From contig OX123196.2 of assembly GCA_944739405.2 (NCBI GenBank), forward strand, positions 54,226,196 to 54,290,195: a stretch of DNA of 64,000 nucleotides, in the 5' to 3' direction. The notes under the pieces were generated by a model. The model was given only the letters and a program-made list of their open reading frames with translations. It was not told the DNA's origin and did not search any database. A program made the translations under genes and the position numbers. The DNA comes from Euclidia mi. Lineage: Eukaryota > Arthropoda > Insecta > Lepidoptera > Erebidae. Positions 41,151 through 51,846 of this stretch are shown here, piece after piece. Every line of letters begins with the position of its first letter. The first letter of the stretch is position 1.

Positions 41151-43820
41151 GGGTAATTTCGCCTGTTCGCGTCCATCGCCCAATTCGCGTTCATTTTACG
41201 GACCTCCCTTTAAAAGTGCTCGAAAATAAGTATACTAGCACACTAATAAAATGAAAAGTCAGTACCGCAAATACCTAAACGTATAAGAGACACTCACAAA
41301 TTGACAAAAGTTCTGTGCGCCCAGCTAATCCTGTTTAAAAAAATTAGTTAATCTCGGTTGTTCAACCAAAGAGTGCAGATGCGCGGGATATAAATAAAAA
41401 AATAGTGTGCAGCGGTGTGTTTGACGGTAAGTATTTTATTAGTTTATGTGTATTTTAGGATACATAGCTGTTTCTAGACATTAATAATGTAAAGACGAAT
41501 AGTATGAATTATGAATTAGCTTGTTATTTTTATAGTTAACAATTAAAATAAGGTGGACGCGAATTACAACGCAGAATTTATAAAACTTCCACTTTGCGTC
41601 CGCAATGGACGCGAACTCGTCTATTTATGTTTTCTTTAGTTGTTTAATTTTATATGATTAAAGTATGAAAGAGAAATTGGGATTTTGTTTATTTTAACAT
41701 TAATAGTATGCAATTGTAATGACCAATTTGCGTCCACAGCATTATTATTGTAATAAAAGATACAATCGATATAATAATCGATCACACGTGGACGCAAAGT
41801 ATACCTACAAGGGATAATATTATAGCAAATTGCGTCCATTTTTTCATGAAATAGAAATGATAGCATAAATATAGTATATATATTTTTTTAATAATCTAAA
41901 ATGCATTTTTGATTAAGACTGAGTCTAAAATACAATTTTGAACAAATTTAGTGCAATGAAACGCGTAATTTCTTTTATTCCATATGTTCACGACAGACAT
42001 TAAACACTATGACAGTGAATAGTGTATTCGAAACCGCGAGTGAAAATCGTATAAAATCAGTGTTATCTAATCGTGCGGTACACCGGGTTCGGTTCCCGGA
42101 CGCGTCAAAGTGATAGAATAATTATAGAATAGTGTAAATAGCTAAATCGTCAATAGGAAGTACGCCACGGTACGTGAACATTAGTCTAAAACTTTTGCTA
42201 ACTATAGGGACCTAGATATCGATCATAAATAGTGTTATCGGTTGTAACAGATAAGAATCATAAGAACTAATATTTGATAAACAGCTGTTTTGTTTACATA
42301 GTCGTTTTATAGTTTTATAAATGTTTTTTAGCTTCGTATAGGCTTGAAATCATGTCTAGATACTTTCTTATTACTAGTCATTACCTTATATAGTTAAAAT
42401 AAACATAATAACAAACATTTGCATGTTTATCATAAACTTTGTTTATGTACGATAGTGTTTACTTAAGAAAATCTGTATTTTTTCTTATGCATCGTAGGTT
42501 TTCATGTAATAACTTCGAATTGAATAAAGATATTTTCATGGTGTTTGTTTTAATAGATGCCCCATAAAGTTGCACACAACGGCCTACAAAATTACATATG
42601 TAACTATAGTATTTAATAGTTTTTCAATAGAAAATATAGTGGGCGGGCCCTTGTGTGACGACATTTTTCAACAGTTTTTCTAGAATAGATTAGTGACGCA
42701 AGTAGTTAGGTTTAGGTATTGTATACCGATAGATAGAACTTTATGAGACTTATCTAATTGTGTCATAGTACCTAAGATAAATACACATTTGTACCTTATA
42801 GAAAATTAAAAATAAATAATGATTCTCTGTGCACGTGTTCGGTGCGGTGGTCGTCGTTAAGGTAAAGTTTCGAAGTTCCTAAGCAACCATGTATTCGGTC
42901 AGTTCGTTGGCGTCCCAACCACCATCTCGTGACCAAGTAACCATATGTAACCATCAAGCACCGAACACCTGAACAGAATCGCTCTCAACGTATGAAGATG
43001 TTTTATTTCTCAAGCCCCGAATAGATAGAAGCCATCGAAGCCATACAGTCCACACATATAGAAGAACACACATCGTCGTAGGAACATTCGCCAGTCACAC
43101 ACCACCAGCGCACTGTAGCGGACTAGCAAAGGTTCGATTCCTGGCATCGTTACACCATATTTTTTTCTATTCAAGATGAGTTCTTAGGAGACAAGAAAGA
43201 AGAAGGAAAAGGAAAAAATACAGAAGATGATTAAATAAAGAAAGCGTTTAGTGATATTCGTGAGAAGAAGAAATCAATAAGACAAATACATATGTAAAAA
43301 TTATGCTATTCCCAAGACCACAATATTGGACAATATGTATAGTAATTTTTTTATCTTTGATTTTAAGTTCCATCGATGTTGAGAACAATAAATAGTTATT
43401 TATAGTTTCTTTATAGTAATTTAATAATGATAATAACGTAGATTTTTTTATAACTTTAATCTTAAATGTAGAAATTGTTAAAAGCCAATCTTTCTTTAGA
43501 TTGCCTTAACAATATCACCCTTATATGAAGAAATATAAGGTTGATATTGTTAAGACTAAGCTGGTGGACGCGAAATGGTCCACAGGTGGACGCAATTTGG
43601 TTTTTCTGGATGCAAACTGGGTAAAATGCCATATTTTGAAGTTTGTCTATTTACAAAAAAAACAACAAGTTTCGAACAAAACTGAAAGTTAAGATTAAAA
43701 TAGACTTTATAATTAACGCATTACATAAATTTTTCATTGAAGCAATTTGCTGGAACATTTTTATTTTCTCCTTCAAACTTGCCAACTGCACTAAATGGAC
43801 GCGAACAGGCGAAATGACCC
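41151..43820. mobile_element. 2.67-kb non-autonomous TIR element with GGACGC subterminal repeats
   Basis: Ends GGGTAATTTCGCCTGTTCGC GTCCAT (41151) and inverse ATGGACGCGAACAGGCGAAA TGACCC (43820), one or two differences in 26, flanked by TA. The motif GTGGACGC(A/G)AA, in either direction, recurs inside each end: about 41551, 41589, 41611, 41728, 41786, 41824 on the left and 43564, 43585, 43796 on the right. The interior (about 42000-43500) has B-box-like spots at 42083 (GGGTTCGGTTCCCGG) and 43133 (GGTTCGATTCCTGG) but no complete SINE and no transposase. Superfamily not identified. Confidence 0.85.
43505..43554. repeat. 22-bp hairpin, 6-nt loop
   Basis: CTTAACAATATCACCCTTAT AT (43505-43526) pairs with 43533-43554 with one mismatch; loop GAAGAA. 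It lies just inside the right subterminal repeats of the 2.67-kb element. Confidence 0.85.
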
Positions 43821-44179
43821 TACATTCTAATTCTTGCGATCATGACAGACGTTGTCTCGCACGACCGCGCACTCAGTCGCAGCGTATCATCTCAGGTCCA
43901 ATTGTAAATTTATGCCAAAGTTCCAGTTAAACACAAAACATTTCTTCCTAATAATCGGTGTAGCCATTCAGAAAAAGATCAGGGGCCTATTCCAAGCTTC
44001 TAGCCTCGCAGGATCGCATACGAGTCGTTCGTTGATGAAAATATTTTCCCATGTTTTTTACTAAAGGCGCCTCTAGCGAAAACTACTGACAGTTATTAAG
44101 TGCTTAGGGCACTTTTAAAAAACATATGGTGTATTGTTATAAGCAATTGGACTAGGCCCCACCTGTTTGATTTCTTTAA

Positions 44180-45159
44180 CCCTAGAGTGGTCGCGCATAT
44201 AAATATAACATAAGAGGTCGCGCGGATGACGTGGGTCATCCATTTGCCAATGATGATTTATAATAATAATACTTATATTTTGGGTGCATATTTTTATTAA
44301 AAGTAACAGACATAAAATCAGCTACATAATAAAACAAAAAAAATCAAAAAGAAGGGTTTTAATTAAAATTAGGAACAAATGAACGAGTAATTATAATTTC
44401 TTTGCTTCTGAGAGCACCGTTTGATATTAACTATAATTATGAGAGACTAAAAATATTCTGAGCTATGATTTTCATAACAACTATTGCACATATACTTGCA
44501 ATGTTCGCGACAAGTGAACTCCCCGCATAATTGGCAAGATATACGCGTGATTTTATTTCGTTTTCTTCCACACGCACCTCCACGAGGAGTACTCGCCGCT
44601 TCTTGTGGTTGTTCTTCGAATGGAATACCCAAAAAATCGCTTATTTTCAGCTTGAGAATCTTGGGTATACAATCAGTACTCATTTTTCTACTAGCCAAAG
44701 GTTTCATCATACCCAAATGTCTTCATCTTCTTCCAGTAACCATAATTCGATGTGCTGATCTCAGCTTGCCATTTTTAGTTCTAATATAAAAGTTAAAAAT
44801 ATTTTTTAAGTACTATAGGTATAACAAATTACTATTTTCATTAAATAAATATTATTTAAAATAAAAGGCGCTACAAATATATCATAACAAATACAAAATC
44901 GTTAAAAAGGACATAAAATGGTCGTCATAAAATACTTTCGTAAACGGTCGCGCGGATGACATATGTCCTCCACCTACAAATATGCACTTCCCCTGACTCA
45001 AGCGAACCACTCAAGCTCACGGCAGTTACTGACGTTACGTAGCGTACTATAAGCAATACTAAACTTGGCGCCAGCGATGTGATGTCATATAAATATCAAG
45101 AATTCCCGGCCATTTAGTTAGCGTGGATGACTAATGTCATCTACGCGACCACTCTAGGG
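44180..45159. mobile_element. piggyBac-like element, internally deleted, TTAA duplication
   Basis: TTAA at 44176-44179 and 45160-45163 flank ends CCCTAGAGTGGTCGCG / CGCGACCACTCTAGGG (16-bp exact inverse). piggyBac elements insert at TTAA and begin CCC(T/C). Subterminal GGTCGCGCGGATGACRTRGG TCATCC-like palindromes occur near 44216, 44946 and 45122. Length 980 bp with only the transposase C-terminus left. Confidence 0.95.
44447..44716 (-). pseudogene. piggyBac-like transposase C-terminal cysteine-rich domain
   Basis: The minus-strand frame ends GRKRNKITRISCQLCGEFTC REHCKYMCNSCYENHSSEYF, a C-x2-C..C-x2-H..C-x2-C zinc-binding pattern found at the end of piggyBac transposases. The DDD catalytic core is deleted. 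Its place just inside the element's end fits. Confidence 0.8.
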
Positions 45160-45207
45160 TTAAAAACCATGACATGACTTAGCATGCGACATGACCTCAG
45201 GGCATTT

Positions 45208-45290
45208 ATCATCATCATCAGCAAGCCATAATCCACTGCTGGCAATGGACCTCTCGAATGGCATGCCACTGAGCCCGATTTTCAGCTTAT
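45208..45290 (-). mobile_element. Retroposon 3'-tail fragment
   Basis: Minus strand ..GAGAGGTCCATTGCCAGCAG TGGATTATGGCTTGCTGATG ATGATGATAAATG. The same tail ends the copies at 51847 (minus) and 54730 (plus), always with a GATGATGA-type repeat. Confidence 0.6.
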
Positions 45291-45795
45291 TAAAATACGT
45301 AAAATTATTACACATTACCAAAAATGTTATCCGGACCACACTAAGAAAGACGTCTCTTCAAACAGGCGGAATCCATTGTAATACTATAGAGATTACCAAA
45401 ATCTGTACGCCCGCCATCTTATAAAAGATCTCGGAAAATAAAATCTCTTTCCACGGTCACCAAACACTGGGATTATTAATCAAATTCTTATACGATGGAG
45501 AGGTTTAAAGAAATTTTATAACACAAAGAATTTTAGCTTTTTATACTCGCTGTAATGCCAGTTCGATTAACGTTTTTCCAGAACACAGTAATTAAAATCT
45601 TGCGGATTTTTTGGCCAGGACTATAATGGTGTCTTGATGATTTATAGCTATCGAGACTATGGTGTGTTATGACCGAAAATATTAGTACCTAACATAAGTC
45701 TGTGTAAAATGCTTTACAAATTGCCTAAATGAAAACGACATCGACCAAGCTATGTTGTAAGAAATATAATAGCCATTTCTGTGTTTTGATCTCGT

Positions 45796-46395
45796 ATTGG
45801 AAATGTAGAAGATATTGAAAGAAGAGTTAATGCAGGTAATAGAGTGAATGGAGCTCTGAAGGCGCTTATGAATAGCCAAAACGTATCCAAAAAGGCACGT
45901 TTGGCTGTGCATAAAGGGGTATTAGTGCCTACCCTTATGTACGGTAGTGAAAGTTGGGTATGGCAGAAGAGATTTGAAAGTAGAATAAATGCTGTAGAAA
46001 TGAGAGCACTGAGAAAGATGTGTGGTGTATCTTTGACCGACAAAGTAAAGAATTGTGTGATAAGAGAGTGTTGTGGGGTAAAAGAAGATGTAGTGACAAG
46101 CATTGAGAAAGGCATGTTAAGATGGTTTGGGCACATGGAGAGGATGGATGACGATAGACTGACAAAGAAGATACATAAGGCAAGTGTGAATGGGACAGGA
46201 CAAAGGAGAAGACCTAGGCGGACGTTCTCTGACCAGATTGGAAACATCCTGAAAAAAGGACAAGTCAGAAGTACCCTTAACAGAAGAGCATGCATAAGAA
46301 ACTTGATGGGAGTGAGTGAAGCAAGAGAGGTATGTCAGGATCGTTGCAAACGGCGTTCCGTAGTCTCTGCTTACCCCTCCGGGAAACAGGCATGA
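45796..46395 (+). pseudogene. LINE reverse transcriptase C-terminus, second copy of the 12.35-kb family
   Basis: IERRVNAGNRVNGALKALMN, TLMYGSESWVWQKRFESRIN and WFGHMERMDDDRLTKKIHKA .. RRRPRRTFSDQIGNILKKGQ to the TGA at 46393-46395. About 60-70% alike by eye to the same region at 14015-14617. It is 5'-truncated near 45796 but unbroken. It ends TACCCCTCCGGGAAACAGGC ATGAGTCTGTGTATGTATG, even closer to the SINE tail than the first copy. Confidence 0.88.
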
Positions 46396-46821
46396 GTCTG
46401 TGTATGTATGAGTGATATTAACTTGTTTATTAATTTTCTTGATACTTATATATTTAAGTAATTAATTGCAATATGCGCAAAATAGAGCTGCAAATCGTTT
46501 ATTCTCTAAACACAGTCATATACCTACACACCACGCACATAATTTTCCTGATTCAAATATAGAACCTAAGACCCCAATTTAACGCAAAAGTGAGCATACT
46601 TACCAACGGAATCAACAAACAGGAATAATCGGATAAATCATAACTTATTTATAAAACGTAAGTATATCTCCTGAAACATAATAAAGTGAATTTACTTAGT
46701 GAATGCATCGGAGCGTGCAGAATACTCCACGCTACTGTTTACCGCTTGAGGAAGCCTGTAATGGATGTTTATCTATCCCTGTCCTACTCATATTGATAGA
46801 AAAAATGAGACAAAAATATAT

Positions 46822-46995
46822 AGTTATTTGTGCAACAAGAGAGCAAAGTTGTTTTTTGTTTCGAGTGCTGATTTTGAGTCCCGAGCAAGCGAAGGATTCT
46901 ATGATTCAAGGAATCAAGGTTAGAATCCTGAGCGTAGTGAGGGACTCAACAGCACGAGATACAAAAATCTTTGCTCTCGTGTAGCACACATAACT
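46822..46995. mobile_element. Palindromic MITE
   Basis: AGTTATTTGTGCAACAAGAG AGCAAAG (46822) returns inverted as CTTTGCTCTCGTGTAGCACA CATAACT (46995); the inner GAGTGCTGATTTTGAGTCCC pairs with GGGACTCAACAGCACGAG. About 174 bp, non-coding. Confidence 0.8.
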
Positions 46996-47801
46996 TTTCA
47001 CCACAGCAGTGAGAACACATATTACTTAGGAGACATAGAAATGAACAGGACTAGATTGAATTCTGCATTAATCACTTGTTGATTTAACTCTTCTGGTGTT
47101 AAAGTACAGTCATCATAGCTAGTTTCACTCATCTTTTTAGATCATTTTATATATTAATATAATTTAACACGTTATGCTATACTGTATCAGCATCAGCGAA
47201 ATTTTATATTCCCGCTACTTTTTTCAATCGCGTTTTAATACCGCGTCCCTGATTTTTATTTTTCAAATGTATCATTGTTGTAACTCCAAATAAAAATGTA
47301 TTGGTTAAATACTAATTTTATACTATTAATTACACTTATTTTTATTAAAATGCAATACTAAATTAAACAATAACATATAAAAAAAGTAATTTCTTTATTA
47401 CAAATATCTTTTTTAGGGTATTATGCGTTTCCAAACGTGTTGTCTTTGAGGTCGAATTCCAAAATCGAATTTCGAATTCGAAGGGGTTTGTTTTTTTCAC
47501 TCACTTTTTATATGCATGTGAAAGAGACAGAGCACAGTAAAATGTTCGAAAGTTGTCGAATGTTTCAAATTTATGGCTGAACAATGTCAATTCGTGACAC
47601 TGAAGATTGAAAAATTAAAAAGCTACTCTTACTCACGCTCGAATCAAAATCGCGTTTTGTTCACTGTTGTCTCGCAGCAAAAGCGGCATGTTTGAGCTGC
47701 TGAGGTGAAAAATATGTTTACATCTTCCTGTTGAGGAATGGTTTTATTTTCCTTAACGGTAAACATAGCTCGAAGTTGATATCTGATGTCATTATAGAAA
47801 T

Positions 47802-48090
47802 GAAAGCGGCGATAGCCCAGTGGTGTACGTAACGGACTGCCGAGACGTAATGGTCTCGGTTTCGATCTCCAGGTACCCCGGCCACACACCTCTAACTTTT
47901 CAACTTTTCAAAGTTATGTATGCATTATAAATGTTAATCATCGCTCGCTTAATAATGTACCCGGTAGATGGCAATAGGCTCGCTCCTTTTTTGACATTGG
48001 GACCGAAACATAACTGGCGAAGTGTGAGTGTGTAATACACCTCTGCCTGAAATAGGTTTCGGGGATAAAGACGTGAAGTGAGATGTTATG
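47802..48090 (+). mobile_element. SINE with family 3-type head and family 1-type tail
   Basis: Head GAAAGCGGCGATAGCCCAGT GG (compare GGCGGCGATAGCCGAGTGG at 29082) with B-box-like GGTCTCGGTTTCGATCTCCA. The 3' half has CCCGGTAGATGGCAATAGGC TCGCTCC and ACACCTCTGCCTG..TTTCGGGGATAAAGACGTGA, as in family 1. A recombined SINE. The Helitron at 48094 starts four bases later. Confidence 0.75.
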
Positions 48091-48093
48091 TGA

Positions 48094-48552
48094 TCACTAC
48101 ATAGTATAAAACAAAGTCTGTCTTCTGTCTGTCTGTCCCTATGTATGCTTAAATCTTGAAAACTATGCAACGGATTTTAATGCGGTTTATTTTAATGACT
48201 GCCTCCGTGGTCCAGTGGATAGCGTATGCGACTGCTGATCGGAGGTCCTGGGTTCGATTCTCGGGTCGGCCAAAAGTGTTAAGTACTGAATTTTTCAGAA
48301 TTCTCAGTAGCCGCACGAAGTCTGGTTGATGTGCCCGGTAACGGCAATAGGCTCGCCCCCTATTACGTGGGACCTAAAAATTCATGGCGAAATGTAGGTG
48401 TAATGTTACACCTCTGACTACCCCTTCCGGGATACAGTCGTGAGTCTATAATAAAAATGTTAATAAATAATAATTATTTTAATAGATAGAATGATTCAAG
48501 AGAAAGGTTTATATGTATAATTGACGCAGGCGAAGCCGCTGGCGACGTCTAG
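48094..48552 (+). mobile_element. Helitron split by a SINE
   Basis: Starts TCACTACATAGTATAAAACA AAGTC, then GTCCCTATGTATGCTTAAAT CTTG; resumes after the SINE with TAGATAGAATGATTCAAGAG AAAGG and ends GGCGAAGCCGCTGGCGACGT CTAG|T at 48552. Removing 48197-48483 restores a sequence colinear with 23350-23480. Non-autonomous, no Rep/helicase. Confidence 0.85.
48197..48473 (+). mobile_element. tRNA-headed SINE, family 1, with target duplication
   Basis: TTATTTTAAT occurs at 48187-48196 and 48474-48483. Head GACTGCCTCCGTGGTCCAGT GGATAGCG, B box CTGGGTTCGATTCTCGGGT, body GTACTGAATTTTTCAGAATT, GGCAATAGGCTCGCCCCCTA TTACGTGGGACC, tail CTACCCCTTCCGGGATACAG TCGTGAGTCTATAA and an AT-rich end (TAATAAATAA). 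Best full-length copy in the window. Confidence 0.95.
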
Positions 48553-48556
48553 TGTG

Positions 48557-48880
48557 TTATAATAAAAGAAAAACATTTTTTATGTTAAACGGTTTTATTA
48601 CAATAAAAAAATATGTAGCTAGGTTATGTACTAAAAGCTAAAAAATAATTCGGTAAGTCCTAGCTACCAGATCGCACCAATCATCTCATCAATCTGGGGT
48701 ATTGATCAGATAAATATAAAATCGTTGGGCGTAGCGTATCCAGAGTAAACATTTTGATAGAAATTTCACGCGCCCGGCGCGTTGGGCGCGTGAAATTTCT
48801 ATCAAAATGTTTACTCTGGATGTTTTAATTGTAATAAAACCGTTAAACATAAAAAATGTTTTTATTTTATTTTATTATAT
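48557..48880. mobile_element. TIR element enclosing a perfect hairpin
   Basis: AAACATTTTTTATGTTAAAC GGTTTTATTACAAT (48570-48603) returns inverted at 48829-48868 with one difference, extended by AT-rich pairing on the outside. The interior contains the 38-bp hairpin at 48738-48821. Non-coding; begins directly after the Helitron end. Confidence 0.85.
48738..48821. repeat. Perfect 38-bp inverted repeat, 8-nt loop
   Basis: ATCCAGAGTAAACATTTTGA TAGAAATTTCACGCGCCC (48738-48775) and its exact complement (48784-48821) flank the loop GGCGCGTT. No mismatch in 38 pairs. Confidence 0.97.
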
Positions 48881-48929
48881 TTAAAAGTTTTTAGTTTTGT
48901 TGTTCGTTTATGGTGAGGTGATGGTTTAT

Positions 48930-49731
48930 TTGTGAAAAATATATAAGCCGCCATTTTGTGGCGGCTGCCATCTTGGATTTTTCACAGTGAACTCTATTCT
49001 ACCAATCAAGCCCTTTCATTCGATACCCATATTGAGGTATTTGTGGAAAATATGTAGGTAAGCCGCCATTTTGTGGCGGCGGCTATCTTGGATTTTTCAT
49101 AGTGAGCTCTATTTTACCAATCTCGCCCTTTCATTTGATGTGTAGCGCTCATAGCGAGACTTGACTTGCCATTCGTAACAGATCGGCAAAGTTAAGCAAC
49201 GATTGCACAGGTCACCACTTGGATGGGTGACCGTGTCTGGCATTTACATCTGAGCGCTACCGTGCTTCGGAGGGCACGTAAAGCTGTCGGTCCCGGTTCT
49301 TGTCTAAGGATAAGGATCGTTAGGCCATGTCGGAGGCCTTAGGGCGGTCTGAAACCTCCGACACCAGAGTTGGCCACACACTCACACGAAAAACAAAAAC
49401 AAAACATTTGATACCCATATTGAGGTTGTTGTGAAGAAATATGTGATCCGCCATTTTGTATCGGCGGCCATCTTGGATTTTTCATAGTGAATTGCATTTT
49501 ACCAATCAAACCCTTTCATTTGATACCCATATTGAGGTTGTTGTGAAGTAATATGTTATCCACCATTTTGTATCGGCGGCCATCTTGGATTTACAATCAT
49601 AAGGAATATATTATGTTGTATTGTCATCAACATTAAGAGTGTGTACCAAATATCAGATCAATCTGTCATCAGGAAGGGGGTAAAATTCCAATTACTAAAT
49701 TTGACCCAAACAAACAAACAAATAAACACGT
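48930..49731. repeat. Second copy of the 111-bp repeat element (four units plus right flank)
   Basis: CATCTTGGAT landmarks at 48969, 49084, 49469 and 49581 give spacings of about 112-115 bp once the SINE at 49140-49404 and its duplication are removed. From 49588 the unique flank (GTGTACCAAATATCAGATCA .. CATCAGGAAGGGGGTAAAAT TCC.. TACTAAATTTGACCC.. CAAACAAACAAATAAACA) matches 18060-18118 plus 21186-21225. It shows that the array is part of a defined dispersed element with a fixed end. Confidence 0.9.
49140..49404 (+). mobile_element. 5S-rRNA-derived SINE with 8-bp target duplication
   Basis: Flanked by CATTTGAT at 49132-49139 and 49405-49412. The first 119 bp (49142-49260) look like a 5S rRNA gene: AAGTTAAGCAACG (A-box region, 49189) and ACTTGGATGGGTGACCG (intermediate element, 49217) are the most conserved 5S promoter blocks. 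The two ends GTAGCGCTCA and TGAGCGCTAC pair perfectly over 10 bp, as helix I of 5S rRNA does. After it come CGTGCTTCGGAGGGCACGTA AAGCTGTCGGTCCCGG (shared with the family 3 SINE at 28707), GTCGGAGGCCTTAGGGCGG.. CCTCCGACACC, and an A/C-rich tail. Presumably transcribed by pol III from the internal 5S-type promoter. Confidence 0.9.
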
Positions 49732-49744
49732 CAAGCTAAGTAAA

Positions 49745-50960
49745 ACCGTTTAAAAATGAACTTAACACGTTTACTGCGGGAGCAAATTTTTGCTACCCGC
49801 CATTATGGCATTACGAGATCTAAAAGTACTCGTATTGTTTCTTCCATAATGACGCAGCGAGACTCTTTAGATCTCGTACGACTTGTTCTCTTTAAACCCG
49901 AATTATTTTATGAAATTTGATAAATTGAGTGTAATTTTTATATTTACTGGTAAATAATGAATATATCTTGAAGTGTATGGTCCCGCCCAGAGATAGCTGA
50001 AAAAATAATTAATAAAATAACAAAATACATTAACGAGATCTTTAGGATCTCGTAAATATACTTTTTGGAAGAAATATACGAGATCGTGTAGGTCTCGTAA
50101 TGCACACATTGTTAAAATGTCTATAAATCAATAGTGATGGGAAAGAAATAAAATTTCTAAAATATCGAAATGTTAATGTATCTACACTAATATTATAAAG
50201 AGGAAAAATGTGTATTTTTGTTTGTTTGTACGTTTGTTTGTTTGTTTGTTTGTAATGGATAAACTCAAAAACTACTGGACCGATTTTAAAAATTCTCTCA
50301 CCATTAGAAAGCTACATTATCTGCGAGTAACATAGGCTATATTTTAGAAAAATAAGGGTTCGTACAATATTTGGGTTTTTCGGGTACGCGAAGTAGTTCC
50401 CTCAGGACGTGGGTGAAACCGCGGGAAATTGCTAGTTATAAATAAAAAGCTGAAGAAATTGCTCAAATAATCAATGTTTTCACTAAAATGTGGTAGACAT
50501 AAAGTTTTGTTACATTTAATACAAAACCCTTTAACTTGCTTTGTTTTTATCCGCCTCTTTACTTGTTATTGTTTGTCTTGCCTTCTCATAACAAGAAACA
50601 CATAGTTTTCTTATTATTGACTATATATTTATGTTCAGATATTGTTGTACTATTTACTGTTATCCTATCAAAAGGCATGACTGTATTTTTTTTAATTATG
50701 CATTCAATAATCTTTTTATAGGGTGATTAAAAAGAGTTATCCATCTGAAATAAAAAAAACAATACACTCCTCGAAAGCTAATACAACACTAATTGATTTA
50801 CCGTTATGTTTCGTACGAGATTGTCATGAGACCTTATGGACCTCGTACCACGCTCGATGCAATTTTTTACCATCTGGTCGCTAAGAGACCTATTAGCTCT
50901 CGTACGTTTTTATTGATAAAAATATTACACCTTCGATATATAATCAGGTTAGTTTCAGTC
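49745..50960. repeat. Cluster of inverted ACGAGATC motifs
   Basis: Short inverted pairs of ACGAGATCT..(A/T)CTCGTA recur at about 49813, 49857, 50034, 50083, 50816 and 50884. Many share the frame TACGAGAnnnnnnnnnnTCTCGTA. The left side starts near TTAACACGTTTACTGCGGGA (49751), which resembles a transposon end, but no matching right end is seen. Interrupted by the Helitron at 50181-50435. No domain-bearing ORF. Confidence 0.45.
50181..50435 (+). mobile_element. Complete non-autonomous Helitron, 255 bp
   Basis: Starts TCTACACTAATATTATAAAG AGG after an A and ends ..GAAACCGCGGGAAATTGCTAG before a T, as expected for A|TC..CTAG|T insertion. Contains (TTTG)n at 50218-50252 and AAAACTACTGGACCGATTTT AAAAATTCT. 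GC-rich inverted core near the 3' end. I recognise the family as the Lep1-type Helitron of Lepidoptera. Confidence 0.9.
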
Positions 50961-51846
50961 ATCTCACGCTAACTTTAAAAAATTACATTGAAAACACATT
51001 TGCCGGAGCGAACAGACCATACGAATAGTCGAACGAAGTCTTTTGACCATGGGGCGTTTGTCACCGCCTACCACACGGTGACAATATCCTCGCTCGAAAC
51101 CCTAACCTAGCAAATCGATACTTTGCTACGAACCCCACCCTACTAAAGACCGTATCTAGTTATTACAGAACCCGCAGAACATTAGTCAAGCCGTCATCAC
51201 GGCTGGTGTTACTCCACGCCGAAACACCCGGGCACCAAAATAAGAGGTACCTTTATTTTAATTAAATTACACGATATATTTTTATGTAGATCCATGCTAT
51301 AAATATATGTATGTGTACAAATCGTGATGAAAATATTTAGAACTGTACTTTATCTTACACTTGACAACACTTTAAAAGAAAACTATATGGAAAAGTAATT
51401 AATCTCCATTCTGTCAGTACATCTCATTAGTTAATGAATACAGACGAAATCTGTATGAGCCGAGCTAAAAACTTCGATCAGATAGCAGCAATCTTTTCAC
51501 CTCGATCTTTACATATACTGTATATTTTTGGTGTTTTCTATTTTAGTGTTAGGTATGTACTAAAATGTTTTTTATGCACAAATACGTCGCATTTACACTA
51601 TTATATTGTACACAATGATTATATCAAAGTGAAGTAAAGCATTACACTTATTCAAAGACAAATTAGTCACTGTTAACCATCCTTTAAGTTTTAAAGATAT
51701 AAAATCATTAACGTTACTTGCCTGTTATTTTGACGTTGACAAACATCACCATGTGACAAAACTGAATTAATTATTTTGACTTGGCCGACAAACTGATATT
51801 CTAATTTAGGTAGGTATTTGATTTCTAATACCTCCAAACAATGTCT

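Noticed and set aside
45750..46295. Minus-strand ORF of 181 codons
   Set aside because: Antisense shadow of the second LINE C-terminus; composition mirrors that at 13814-14197, which is also a shadow.
49142..49260. Functional 5S rRNA gene
   Set aside because: Promoter blocks and helix I fit, but the 3' half departs from 5S, it is joined to a SINE body, and target duplications mark retroposition.
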